DNA of 43,674 nucleotides from an uncultured Collinsella sp. (GCA_900544135.1 UQTU01000020.1:1-43674), one strand, 5' to 3'; positions 31,855-39,999 are shown, counted from the first letter of the stretch. Made by a program: numbers and translations. The notes: generated by a model from the sequence alone, not told the origin.

Positions 31855-31946
31855 TGACCAGGAGGTGGCTAATTTGCGACGAAGAGATCAAGCGCCTAGA
31901 GAACCTTATGTCTTCGCTCGCCGATTTGGATTTGCCTGAGGAGTAA
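31854..31946 (+). CDS. Possible microprotein downstream of the antiporter
   Basis: A 30-codon frame begins with GTG overlapping the antiporter stop (TAGTG) and reads MTRRWLICDEEIKRLENLMS..., ending LADLDLPEE. The last ~22 residues are an acidic amphipathic helix pattern. A strong AGGAGG (31860-31865) would better serve an ATT codon at 31872 (rare start) or a TTG in another frame. Could be a real small protein, a decayed gene end or chance. Not recognised. Confidence 0.3.
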   Translation: MTRRWLICDEEIKRLENLMSSLADLDLPEE

Positions 31947-32080
31947 AGCGCCCCTCCCCCATGTAACCATCCTGTAAATCATAGCGGCGTAGTCGAGTTT
32001 TACCGTGATGCGGTCGCGCCTACCGCTCCACTGTGCTAAAGTATCCCGAACGTTCAAACGACTACGAGGGGAACCAGAAG

Positions 32081-33205
32081 ATGGCACGTGTGCACAACTT
32101 CTCAGCTGGCCCGGCCGCACTGCCTACAAGCGTGCTCGCCGAGATCGCCGACGAGATGATGGACTACCGCGGTTGCGGCATGTCCGTGCTCGAGATGAGC
32201 CATCGATCTAGCATGTACCAGCAGATCATCGACGACGCCGAGGCAACCCTGCGTCGCCTGCTGAGCATCCCCAACAACTACCGTGTCCTGTTTTTGCAGG
32301 GCGGCGCCACGCTGCAGTTTGCGGGCATCCCCATGAACCTCATGCGCCGCGGCCGCGCCGGCTACATCGTGACCGGCAACTTTGCCAACAAGGCATACAA
32401 GGAGGCCGCCAAGTACGGCGAGGCCGTGCTGCTCGCGAGCTCCGAGGACACCAATTTCGACCGCATTCCCAACATGGCCGACATCAACGCGCGCATTGCC
32501 GCCGAGGCCGCAGGCGACGGGCTCGACTACGTCTACATCTGCCAGAACAACACCATCTTTGGCACCATGTACCACGAGCTGCCCAACTGTGGCGACGTAC
32601 CGCTGGTCGCCGATGTCTCGAGCTGCTTTTTGTCGCAGCCGCTCGACGTCGAACGCTACGGACTCATCTACGCCGGCGCGCAGAAAAACGCCGGCGCCGC
32701 GGGCGTGACCGTGGTCATCGTGCGCGACGACCTCATCACAGATGGCCCCGCCTTTGCGCAGACGCCGCAGTACATGGACCTTAAGACCCAGGCCGCCAAG
32801 GGCTCCATGCTCAACACGCCCAACACCTTTGGCATCTACGTATGCGGCAAGGTGTTCCACTGGGTCGAGGAGACCGGCGGACTTGCCGCCATGGCCGAAC
32901 GCAACTGGGCCAAGGCCAACCTGCTCTATGACCTGCTCGAGCACAGCGAGCTGTTCCATGGCACCACGCAGGCCGACAGCCACTCCATCGCCAACGTTAC
33001 CTTCCGCTCCGGCGACACCGAACTCGACGCGGCCTTTGTCGCAGGCGCGGCCGAGCACCAGATTCAAAACGTCAAGGGCCATCGCCTGGTGGGCGGCATG
33101 CGCGCAAGCGTCTACAACGCCGTGACCATGGAAGACGTGCAGGCACTGGCCTCGTACATGAAGGACTTCGAAGCGCAGCATAGTTTGAGCCCGCGATCTA
33201 ACTAG
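32081..33205 (+). CDS. serC: Phosphoserine aminotransferase
   Basis: PLP enzyme making 3-phosphoserine from 3-phosphohydroxypyruvate and glutamate; may also serve pyridoxine synthesis. 374 residues from MARVHNFSAGPAALP (32081), GAGGGG upstream; an upstream start at 32033 has none. FSAGPAALP and the FLQGGATLQF phosphate-binding segment are typical. The PLP lysine is K202 in YAGAQKNAGAAG. NTPNTFGIYV and RLVGGMRASVYNAV close the family pattern. An extended -10 (TGCTAAAGT, ending 32042) upstream is a candidate promoter. serA follows after 69 bp on the same strand. Confidence 0.96.
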   Translation: MARVHNFSAGPAALPTSVLAEIADEMMDYRGCGMSVLEMSHRSSMYQQIIDDAEATLRRLLSIPNNYRVLFLQGGATLQFAGIPMNLMRRGRAGYIVTGNFANKAYKEAAKYGEAVLLASSEDTNFDRIPNMADINARIAAEAAGDGLDYVYICQNNTIFGTMYHELPNCGDVPLVADVSSCFLSQPLDVERYGLIYAGAQKNAGAAGVTVVIVRDDLITDGPAFAQTPQYMDLKTQAAKGSMLNTPNTFGIYVCGKVFHWVEETGGLAAMAERNWAKANLLYDLLEHSELFHGTTQADSHSIANVTFRSGDTELDAAFVAGAAEHQIQNVKGHRLVGGMRASVYNAVTMEDVQALASYMKDFEAQHSLSPRSN

Positions 33206-33274
33206 CCCGCAACCCGCGGGCCGACCAGCCACTTCAAACCACCTGTTTAAACCAAACCTGCTAAGGAGTTTTTC

Positions 33275-34438
33275 ATGCGCAAGATCAAAACCATCGACGA
33301 CATCACCAAGGACGGCAAAGTCGAGTTTGGCGAGGGCTACGAGTTTGTAAGCACCACCGAGGAGGCCGACGCCATTCTGATGCGCTCCACCGACCTGCAC
33401 GGCTACAAGCTGCCCGAGGGCATCCGCGCTATCGCCCGCTGCGGCGCCGGCGTCAACAACATTCCCGTCGAGGAGTACGCCAAGAAGGGCGTCGTCGTCT
33501 TTAACTCCCCCGGCGCCAACAGCAACGCCGTCAAGGAGCTCGTCCTGGGCATGCTGGTGCTTTCGAGCCGCGGCGTGGTGCAGTCGATGAACTGGGTGCG
33601 CGACAACGCCGATGATCCCGAGATTCAGGTCGATGCCGAAAAGGCCAAGAAGGCCTTTGTGGGCCGCGAGCTCAAGGGCAAGCGCATCGGCGTCATCGGT
33701 CTGGGCAACGTAGGCTCCAAGGTCGCCAACGCCTGCGTCGACCTGGGCATGGACGTCTACGGCTACGATCCGTTCATTTCCGTCGAGCACGCGTGGGTGC
33801 TGAGCCGCGAGGTGCAGCGCGTGGGCACGCTCGAGGATCTCTGCCGCGGCTGCGATTACCTCACGGTGCACGTGCCCAGCAAGGCCGACACCATCGGCAT
33901 GATCAGCACCGAGCAGATTAACCTGCTGGCACCCGACGCCGTGCTCATCAACTACGCACGCGAAACCATCATTGACGAGGACGCCGTCGACGCCGCCCTG
34001 CGCGAGGGCAAGCTCAGCTGGTTTAGCTGCGACTTCGCCACACCCAAGACGGTCAAGATGCCCAATACGTTTATCACCACGCACTCGGGCGCCGGCACCG
34101 GCGAAGCCGAGGCCAACTGCGCCGACATGGCCATCAGCGAGCTCAAGGATTACCTGGAGAACGGCAATATCGCGCACAGCGTCAACTATCCTGCCTGCAG
34201 CATGGGCAAGGCGCGCGCCGCAAGCCGCATCGCCTGCCTGCACGCCAACGTGCCCAACATGATCGGCCAGATCACGGCAATCCTGGCCAAAGACAACGCC
34301 AACGTGCAGCGTATGACCAACGAGTCCGCCGGCGAGAACGCCTACACCATGTTCGACACCGATGAGCACCTGGACAGCAGCACCATCGAGGCGCTCAAGC
34401 AGATTCCGTCGATGTATCGCGTGCGCGTGATCAAGTAG
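33275..34438 (+). CDS. serA: D-3-phosphoglycerate dehydrogenase
   Basis: Commits 3-phosphoglycerate to serine synthesis (NAD-dependent). 387 residues: split substrate domain, Rossmann domain with GVIGLGNVGSKVA (about residue 142), and a C-terminal ACT domain (NMIGQITAILAKDNANVQ) for serine or other ligand control. The catalytic arginine is in NYARETIID and the histidine in TTHSGAGTGEAE. The usual Glu (in the FPxEP segment of E. coli SerA) is not evident: the region reads CDFATPKTVKMPN. This matches the shorter, divergent SerA class seen in several anaerobes. AAGGAG precedes the ATG; it is probably co-transcribed with serC. Confidence 0.95.
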   Translation: MRKIKTIDDITKDGKVEFGEGYEFVSTTEEADAILMRSTDLHGYKLPEGIRAIARCGAGVNNIPVEEYAKKGVVVFNSPGANSNAVKELVLGMLVLSSRGVVQSMNWVRDNADDPEIQVDAEKAKKAFVGRELKGKRIGVIGLGNVGSKVANACVDLGMDVYGYDPFISVEHAWVLSREVQRVGTLEDLCRGCDYLTVHVPSKADTIGMISTEQINLLAPDAVLINYARETIIDEDAVDAALREGKLSWFSCDFATPKTVKMPNTFITTHSGAGTGEAEANCADMAISELKDYLENGNIAHSVNYPACSMGKARAASRIACLHANVPNMIGQITAILAKDNANVQRMTNESAGENAYTMFDTDEHLDSSTIEALKQIPSMYRVRVIK

Positions 34439-34500
34439 CGCCGACTGACCTGACGGGCAGCTCCCCATGTGGCCTGCCCGTCACTGACATTGAATGCCCG

Positions 34501-34537
34501 CGGGGGTGCCTTTCGCACGAGAGGCGCCCCCGTTTTT
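34501..34537 (+). terminator. Intrinsic terminator of the serCA unit
   Basis: Arms 34501-34515 and 34518-34532 (CGGGGGTGCC... / ...GGCGCCCCCG), then five T. A second GC hairpin, TGACGGGCAG/CTGCCCGTCA type, lies just upstream at 34451-34483. Confidence 0.9.
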
Positions 34538-34615
34538 GTGAGCGCTCCATTAAATGCACCGAGCCGCTTCTTGGCATACAATCTGTATGTTGACCTAACT
34601 ATCTGTGAGGTGCCT

Positions 34616-35836
34616 ATGGTTGATACAGATTTTGCCTGGCGGCTTACGCAAGGGCTCGTGCGGATCGACAGTTCCGACCCAGGTGCGTATGAGGGCGAGA
34701 TTGAACGCTATATCAAAGCGTTGGTTGAGGAACGGTTGGCGCAGCTGAGCCATCCGGTACTCGATGCCGTGCAGGTTGAGGAACTCGAGGTGCTGCCCGG
34801 GCGCCGCAACCTTATGGTCACCGTGCCGGGACTGAGCGACGAGCCACGGCTCGTCTATATCTGCCATATGGATACCGTTACACTGGGCGATGGCTGGGAC
34901 GCGGACATTCCGCCGCTCGGAGCGATCGTGCGCAACGATAAACTCTATGGCCGCGGTGCCTGCGATATGAAGGGTGGCCTGGCCTGCGCCATTGCCGCAC
35001 TGGTCCATACGCTCGAGCGCGTGGCGGCAGAAGGCAAGCTGCCCCGCCGTGGCTTCTCACTCATTTGCTCGGTCGACGAGGAGGACTTTATGCGCGGCTC
35101 AGAGGCCACGATCGATGCTGGCTGGGTCGGCTCGCGTGAATGGGTGCTGGACACCGAGCCCACCGACGGACAGATCCAGGTGGCGCACAAGGGGCGTACG
35201 TGGTTCGAGATTGAAATGACTGGCGTGACGGCGCATGCGAGCCAGCCCTGGAAGGGCGCGGATGCCGTCGCTGCCATGGCCGAGGTCGTGTGTTCGCTCC
35301 GTCGCGCGTTTATGGCGCTGCCCGCGCACGATGAGCTGGGGCCTTCGACCATCACGTTTGGCCAAATCGAGGGCGGATATCGCCCCTACGTCGTACCCGA
35401 CCGCGCCAAAGTCTGGGTCGACATGCGCCTGACCCCGCCGACCGATACGGCCGCCGCGACGCGCATGGTAGAGCAGGCCATCGCCGTCGCCGAAGCCGCC
35501 GTTCCCGGTTGCCATGGCAGCTACACCGTAACGGGCGACCGCCCCGCCATCGAGCGCGACCCGAACTCTCCCCTTCTAGCAGCGCTCAAGCGTGCCGCCG
35601 ATGACGTGACGGACGCGGACACGACCGTCGGCTTCTTTACCGGCTACACCGACACCGCCGTCATTGCCGGCAAGACAGGTAACCGCAATTGCATGAGCTA
35701 CGGTCCCGGGTCGCTCGCGCTCGCGCACAAGCCCAACGAATATGTGCCCCACGCCGATATCGTTCGTTGTCAGCAGGTGCTAATCGCGCTCGCCGATAAC
35801 GTGCTCTGGGACGCGAGCGGCCAAGTTGGGGCATAA
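34616..35836 (+). CDS. M20-family metallopeptidase (ArgE/DapE-like)
   Basis: Zinc-dependent amidohydrolase, cytosolic. 406 residues from MVDTDFAWRLTQGLVRIDSS (34616, GAGG upstream). Metal ligands: H and D in YICHMDTV, D in GACDMKGGLA, the catalytic/ligand pair in SVDEEDFMRGSE, and a late histidine in LAHKPNEYVPHADI. The dimerisation domain lies in the middle (TWFEIEMTGVTAHASQPWKG). Candidates are succinyl-diaminopimelate desuccinylase, acetylornithine deacetylase or a dipeptidase; no arg or dap genes are nearby to choose. A TACAAT box (34577-34582) is a possible -10. Confidence 0.85.
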   Translation: MVDTDFAWRLTQGLVRIDSSDPGAYEGEIERYIKALVEERLAQLSHPVLDAVQVEELEVLPGRRNLMVTVPGLSDEPRLVYICHMDTVTLGDGWDADIPPLGAIVRNDKLYGRGACDMKGGLACAIAALVHTLERVAAEGKLPRRGFSLICSVDEEDFMRGSEATIDAGWVGSREWVLDTEPTDGQIQVAHKGRTWFEIEMTGVTAHASQPWKGADAVAAMAEVVCSLRRAFMALPAHDELGPSTITFGQIEGGYRPYVVPDRAKVWVDMRLTPPTDTAAATRMVEQAIAVAEAAVPGCHGSYTVTGDRPAIERDPNSPLLAALKRAADDVTDADTTVGFFTGYTDTAVIAGKTGNRNCMSYGPGSLALAHKPNEYVPHADIVRCQQVLIALADNVLWDASGQVGA

Positions 35837-35875
35837 TAAGCCGCGAACAAACCGACTCGTGCGTTAGGACCGCCC

Positions 35876-36556
35876 ATGAAAGCACTTCCGTTTCCCTGCA
35901 TCCGCCCGGCTCAGGACCGCGTGCTCGAGGCGCTGCCTGCAATGGGCAGCATCCTGAGCGGCAACGATGCTCTGCGCGGAGCCCTTGCCGATGGTCTGAT
36001 GCTCAAGGACCCGGGTACGGCGTATTACGTGTACGAATGCTCGGGCGAGCCGGGACGTGTGACGGGTGTCGTGGCGATCTGCCCGGTTGGCGCGCTGGCG
36101 GGCGGCGACGCGGTTGCCGCCGATACGACCGCCGCTGCGCGCGCAATCGCCGACCTCAAGGTACAGCCCCGTCCCGTAACGCTTGTCTACGAAGCCTCTC
36201 CCGTCATGGATATCATCCTCGGCGCCGCAAAAGAGGGCGCTTCACTCTATGCCGTCACCGACCCCGCCGGCATTACGCACCGCGTGTGGGAGGTCAAGCG
36301 CGAGGACGCCGTCGGGGCCATCCGCGCCATGCTCGACCAGGCGCCGGAGCCGGCACTGGCCGACGACCCTGCCTACGCTGTCGCACTAGTCGAGGCATCA
36401 CAGCTCCTGGCCGACGATGCACGTGCCGCCGGCACCTACACGGGCAAAGAGCCGTTCAACTTTGCCGTAGCTGCGCTCTTCCCCGCCGCGCAGGTCAGCG
36501 GCGGCGCGGCGCAGGTTCCGACGGGTCTGCTCACGCACCAGGTCGCGCGGTTCTAG
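35876..36556 (+). CDS. Short DUF1015-like protein
   Basis: 226 residues. The opening (PFPCIRPAQDRVLEALPA) and the following TAYYVYECSGEPGRVTGVVAICPV, RPVTLVYEASP and THRVWEVKRED segments resemble DUF1015, a family that often accompanies serA/serC. Family members are normally ~400 residues and carry an ADGHHR motif; here the protein ends at half length and the matching area reads ADDPAYAVALVEA, without the histidines. The reading frame is intact, so this is a compact variant or a shrunken relic that is still open. TTAGGACC precedes the ATG. It lies 39 bp after the M20 gene, probably in the same transcript. Function unknown. Confidence 0.6.
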   Translation: MKALPFPCIRPAQDRVLEALPAMGSILSGNDALRGALADGLMLKDPGTAYYVYECSGEPGRVTGVVAICPVGALAGGDAVAADTTAAARAIADLKVQPRPVTLVYEASPVMDIILGAAKEGASLYAVTDPAGITHRVWEVKREDAVGAIRAMLDQAPEPALADDPAYAVALVEASQLLADDARAAGTYTGKEPFNFAVAALFPAAQVSGGAAQVPTGLLTHQVARF

Positions 36557-36601
36557 CAAGACCAGACCGTCCAGCACAAAAATCGGCAGCCCAACAAACA
36601 G

Positions 36602-36642
36602 GGGGCGGAGATGCAGCAGGTACATGCATCTCCGCCCCTTTT
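36602..36642 (+). terminator. Intrinsic terminator after the DUF1015-like gene
   Basis: Perfect 14-bp stem GGGGCGGAGATGCA / TGCATCTCCGCCCC (36602-36615, 36625-36638), then four T. Also close to the end of the convergent phosphatase gene. Confidence 0.9.
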
Positions 36643-36685
36643 GCGTCGAGAAGTTATGCCGACGACCCGTGCCGCCGCGCTCGCG

Positions 36686-37321
36686 TTATCCGCGCTGCGG
36701 ACCCGCAGTAGCCACGAGCGGTTCAAGCCCCAGCTCGCGCGCGTAGTCTTCCTGCGTAAAGACTTCGACCAGTTCAAACGTATCGGCCGCATCGTCAAAC
36801 GCAAAATGCAGCACTGAGCAGTTGCCCGGCACGCGTTCGCGCTCGTCGGCCGCCGCGCCCCGCACGTGGTCCAAAAACTCCTTGATAGCCGAACCGTGGC
36901 TCACCGCGAGCACGCACTCGTGGTCCGGACGTCGCATAAGATCGGTTATCGTCGCCGCCATGCGCTCGCGCACCTGCATCTGGCCCTCGCCGCCAAACTG
37001 ACGATAGAAATCTCGCCACGGGCGCTCGGGCATAAGCATCACGCGCTCGGCCTCAAAGTCGCCAAAGAACCACTCACGCAGACCGTCCAGGCGCTCGTAC
37101 GCCAAGCCCGGCCACAGGTTGGCGATAGTCTGCTCGGTGCGATGAAGTGTGGAGGTGTAGGCATGATCGGGTTCAATGCCGCGCGCACGTAAGAACATGC
37201 CGGCACGCGCCGCCTGGTCGCAACCCAACTGCGTAAGCGGCGAGTCACTCCAACCCTGAATAATGCGCTTAAGGTTGAATATTGTCTGCCCATGACGAAC
37301 CAGATACAGGTCTTTATTCAT
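36686..37321 (-). CDS. Histidine phosphatase family protein (copy 2 of tandem pair)
   Basis: Phosphoglycerate-mutase-like phosphatase; cytosolic. 211 residues from MNKDLYLVRHGQTIFN (37321, GAAAGGACC upstream). The phosphohistidine motif LVRHGQT is at residues 6-12, the second arginine in STLHRTEQT, and the proton-donor/second-histidine region in LREWFFGDFE and AVSHGSAIKEFLDHV. Substrate unknown (sugar phosphates, alpha-ribazole phosphate or broad). It follows the paralogue at 37339-37881 by 17 bp, so a shared transcript is likely. Confidence 0.88.
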   Translation of the reverse strand: MNKDLYLVRHGQTIFNLKRIIQGWSDSPLTQLGCDQAARAGMFLRARGIEPDHAYTSTLHRTEQTIANLWPGLAYERLDGLREWFFGDFEAERVMLMPERPWRDFYRQFGGEGQMQVRERMAATITDLMRRPDHECVLAVSHGSAIKEFLDHVRGAAADERERVPGNCSVLHFAFDDAADTFELVEVFTQEDYARELGLEPLVATAGPQRG

Positions 37322-37338
37322 AGGGGTCCTTTCGTTCG

Positions 37339-37881
37339 TTACCAATCAAGGAGCGAAAACGCACCGTCGCAATAGCCAAAATGAAGCACGGCACCGTTGT
37401 CGGGTAGCTCTCCCCTGCCAGTCACATACTCAAGAAACTCCTGGCAGGAAGAGCCGTGGGAGACTGCCAGCACACAGTCGTGCTGCGGCCTGGCCATGAT
37501 GTGGGACAGCGCCGCGACCATGCGCGACTGGAGCTCGCCTTCAGACTCGCCACCAAAGGCCACCGGATAATCACCCCAGGGCTGCGGCGGCATCTCGCGA
37601 TTTGATGTACCCTCCAGCGAGCCCAAATGCCACTCGCGCAGGTCATCGACCAGCTCTATCGAGCGGCCCTCACCAGCAATTAGCTCAGCCGTATGCCGCG
37701 CCCGGCCCAACGGCGAGGAATACACACGGTCAAAGGTCACGCCACGCGCCTCAAACGCCGCGCGCGTCGCCAGCGCCTGCTCGCGCCCGCGCGCCGTAAG
37801 CGGCGAATCGTGCCCACCCTGCAAAATGTTCTGCACATTGAGCTCAGTCTGCCCATGCCGCACCAAATACAAATCTGCCAC
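37339..37881 (-). CDS. Histidine phosphatase family protein (copy 1 of tandem pair)
   Basis: 180 residues with a GTG start at 37881; GGGGAGGA precedes it. LVRHGQTELN at residues 6-15, SSPLGRARHTAE, LREWHLGSLEG and AVSHGSSCQEFLEYV are the family blocks. Clearly paralogous to the next gene: same order of motifs, same spacing from the LREW block to VSHGS. It is shorter at the C-terminus by about 25 residues. The promoter side is occupied by a repeat hairpin (37897-37933). Confidence 0.88.
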   Translation of the reverse strand: MADLYLVRHGQTELNVQNILQGGHDSPLTARGREQALATRAAFEARGVTFDRVYSSPLGRARHTAELIAGEGRSIELVDDLREWHLGSLEGTSNREMPPQPWGDYPVAFGGESEGELQSRMVAALSHIMARPQHDCVLAVSHGSSCQEFLEYVTGRGELPDNGAVLHFGYCDGAFSLLDW

Positions 37882-37896
37882 ACGTCCTCCCCTCGC

Positions 37897-37933
37897 ACCA
37901 CCGCAAAGGGGACAGGTACCTTTGTGGTGGTTT
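37897..37933. repeat. Repeat family A hairpin, copy 7 (degenerate)
   Basis: ACCACCGCAAAGG, loop GGACAGGTA, CCTTTGTGGTGG. One stem change and one loop change from the common form; the left flank has lost the A-run. It lies between the nitroreductase stop and the phosphatase start. Confidence 0.88.
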
Positions 37934-37963
37934 ACCGCCGGATCACACCGCGGTGACGCTCAG

Positions 37964-38635
37964 CTACACCAGTACGTCGGCAAGCGGGCGCTTGGGTACG
38001 TGGTGCACCTGCGCCTCGTCGCGCCAGTAATTAATTGAGCCGTCGGGGTTGGAATCGATCGCATCGATCACCTGCGTCTCGGCCGGAACGCCAAACGCCA
38101 TGATCAGCTTGAGCTCATACTTGTCGTTATCGAGCCCCATGGCATCGATCGCGTGGGGCGTAAAGGCCTTGAACATGCAGGCAGCCACCTCGGGCGTGGC
38201 GCTGCGGGCGGCGAGCATCATCGTCTGCGCGGCAATGCCCGTGTCGACCTCAGTAATAGGAGCGGCGGGCTTACCCGGAACGGCGCGCTCGGCAAGAATC
38301 GCGATGTAGCCGGTCGGGCGCTCGCCCTCATCGGGACCCGGCCAATCCTTGAGCGCACCGGCCCATGCAAGCTCGTCAAATACACGCGCGCAGTCCTCTG
38401 CACCGCTTACCACATGAAAACGCAGACGCTGAGCATTGGCACCACAGGGAGTCAGGTGCGCCAGCTCCGCCAGCTCAAGCAAAAGCTCACGCGGCACGCG
38501 CATGGACTCGTCAAAGCGACGGCACGTGCGGGCGCAGCGAACCAACGCATCAAACGCGTCCAAGCCGAGCTTTTCGCAACCCTGCTTTGCCATCGACTCA
38601 GCGCTTACCGGCGCTGCGGGAACTGCTTCGTTCAT
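37964..38635 (-). CDS. Nitroreductase-family flavoprotein
   Basis: FMN-dependent oxidoreductase, cytosolic. 223 residues from MNEAVPAAPVSAESMAK (38635). The ORF runs much further upstream, but that part crosses the promoter and operator. Family marks: RTCRRFDESMRVPRELLLEL at the N-terminus (FMN phosphate arginines), HLTPCGANAQRLRF, and TGIAAQTMMLAA in the dimer core. The exact substrate is open; ferric or quinone-type reduction would fit the iron-box-like operator in front of the gene. That link is inferred. Confidence 0.85.
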   Translation of the reverse strand: MNEAVPAAPVSAESMAKQGCEKLGLDAFDALVRCARTCRRFDESMRVPRELLLELAELAHLTPCGANAQRLRFHVVSGAEDCARVFDELAWAGALKDWPGPDEGERPTGYIAILAERAVPGKPAAPITEVDTGIAAQTMMLAARSATPEVAACMFKAFTPHAIDAMGLDNDKYELKLIMAFGVPAETQVIDAIDSNPDGSINYWRDEAQVHHVPKRPLADVLV

Positions 38636-38663
38636 AGGGACCCCCATTTTCGGGCAATTGTTC

Positions 38664-38682
38664 TTAGGAAAATCTAACCTAA
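38664..38682 (-). promoter_or_regulatory. DtxR/IdeR-type box in front of the nitroreductase
   Basis: On the minus strand TTAGGTTAGATTTTCCTAA, 15 of 19 positions agreeing with the classical DtxR/IdeR consensus TTAGGTTAGGCTAACCTAA; the palindromic ends TTAGG/CCTAA are intact. It directly follows the -10 box at 38683-38688, so a bound repressor would cover the start site. The regulator could be iron- or manganese-responsive. Confidence 0.65.
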
Positions 38683-38711
38683 AACGTAGGCAATAACGAA
38701 CAGGGCTGCAA
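38683..38711 (-). promoter_or_regulatory. Promoter of the nitroreductase
   Basis: Minus strand TTGCAG (38706-38711), 17 bp, TACGTT (38683-38688), leading straight into the DtxR-like box. Confidence 0.6.
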
Positions 38712-38869
38712 TGTTCTACACCTGTTGAATAGAAAATCGCGACGTGGGGACAACGGAAACAATTCGGGGCCTTTGGGTTACGTTTCGCCCTCCCCGACCC
38801 ATACGCCAGCGCCTTTAGGCGATACTGGTTGTAACGATCAAGGCTTACGCCGCACGGAAAGGAGACATT

Positions 38870-39472
38870 ATGGGCATCTTTAAGAACGATGACCAAAAAT
38901 CGAGCCAGTTTGGATTTGACGAGAAAAGCATGGCAGGCAAGGCCGTCAAGGCCGTGCGCTGGATTTACGCCATCACGGGCGTCTTGGCGCTCGTCGCCGG
39001 CATCGCACTGCTGTTTGCGCCCGCCAAGTCCCTCGTCTTCCTAACGACCGTCTTGGGCTTCTACTTTGTGATCACGGCCGCGATCAGGCTGTTTACCGCT
39101 GTTTTCGAGCCACTGCTGCCCACCGGCTGGCGCGTGACGAGCATCATCTCCAACCTACTCATTATCTTGGGCGGCGTCATAATCCTGCGCAACCAGGCCT
39201 TCTCGACCGCGACGCTCACCACGATGGTGGTTATCGTGGCCGGCTTTGGCTGGATCGTCGAAGGTGTCATGTCCATTCTGGAGTCCGAGCTTTCGTCCAA
39301 CCGTGCCCTCGCCATCCTGAGCGGCGCGCTCTCCATCATCGCCGGCATGTTCGTGTTTATCTATCCGCTGTGGTCGGCCAAGATGCTCGTCATCTTTAGC
39401 GGCGCCGCACTGCTGGTGTTTGGCGTAACGCTGATTGTTCGCGCTATTCAATTTGGCAAACTGGTGCACTAG
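38870..39472 (+). CDS. HdeD-like / DUF308 membrane protein
   Basis: 200 residues, six hydrophobic segments in pairs (from IYAITGVLALVAGIALLF to AALLVFGVTLIVRAI). Repeated G-x-x-x-I/L-x-x-G patterns are typical of the HdeD acid-resistance membrane family. A polar N-terminus (GIFKNDDQKSSQFGFDEKS) lies in the cytosol. AAAGGAGA precedes the ATG by 6 bases. Function in this group is not established; a stress role is suggested by family name only. Its stop codon directly abuts the ATG of the next gene. Confidence 0.8.
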   Translation: MGIFKNDDQKSSQFGFDEKSMAGKAVKAVRWIYAITGVLALVAGIALLFAPAKSLVFLTTVLGFYFVITAAIRLFTAVFEPLLPTGWRVTSIISNLLIILGGVIILRNQAFSTATLTTMVVIVAGFGWIVEGVMSILESELSSNRALAILSGALSIIAGMFVFIYPLWSAKMLVIFSGAALLVFGVTLIVRAIQFGKLVH

Positions 39473-39955
39473 ATGCCGCGAACGCTCTTTATTGATGCAG
39501 ACGCCTGCCCGGTCACGCGCGAGTCGATTGACTGCGCGCGGCGGGCGGGCGTCGCCGTCGTTATCGCCGGCAACAGCACACAGAACCTGGAACGCCACAT
39601 TCGCCGCGACGATCCGCGCGACGTCGAGCATGCGCGACGCGGATTTTGGGTCACGACGCTCGATGTGAGCATGGGCGCCGACAGCGCCGACTTTGCCATT
39701 GTCGAACGCCTGCAGGCGGGCGATGTAGTCGTGACGCAGGACATTGGCTTGGCGAGCATGGTGCTCGGGCGCGATGCCGCCGCCATCGGCGTGCGCGGGC
39801 GCGTCTACGATAAGGCGACCATCGACATGCAACTGTTTATTCGCCACGAGGAAAAGAAGGTGCGCCGCGCCGGCGGTCGCACTCGCGGTCCGGCGGCATT
39901 TACCAGCGAAGACCGGGCCCGCTTTAAGCGCAACCTCACCGAGCTGCTGCGCTAA
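39473..39955 (+). CDS. YaiI/YqxD family protein (UPF0178, DUF188)
   Basis: 160 residues, cytosolic. Opens with TLFIDADACPVTRE, the conserved acidic motif of the family (PIN-like fold, possible nuclease). STQNLERHI, SMGADSADFAIVERLQAGDVVVTQDIGLA and the C-terminal RFKRNLTELLR agree with the family. The ATG follows the HdeD-like stop codon with zero spacing, so translation is probably coupled. No biochemical role is known. Confidence 0.88.
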   Translation: MPRTLFIDADACPVTRESIDCARRAGVAVVIAGNSTQNLERHIRRDDPRDVEHARRGFWVTTLDVSMGADSADFAIVERLQAGDVVVTQDIGLASMVLGRDAAAIGVRGRVYDKATIDMQLFIRHEEKKVRRAGGRTRGPAAFTSEDRARFKRNLTELLR

Positions 39956-39957
39956 CC

Positions 39958-39999
39958 AAGGTAGATTTTCGGGACATGCCCGGAAATCTACCTTTTTGT
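39958..39999 (+). terminator. Intrinsic terminator after the YaiI-like gene
   Basis: 16-bp stem AAGGTAGATTTTCGGG / CCCGGAAATCTACCTT (39958-39973, 39979-39994, one G-U) with a 5-base loop, then a T-rich tail. Confidence 0.9.

Noticed and set aside
32102..34468. 788-codon open frame on the minus strand across serC and serA
   Set aside because: It is antisense to two clear enzymes, has His/Val/Gly-rich composition of a shadow frame, no ribosome site and no domain. High GC keeps such frames open.
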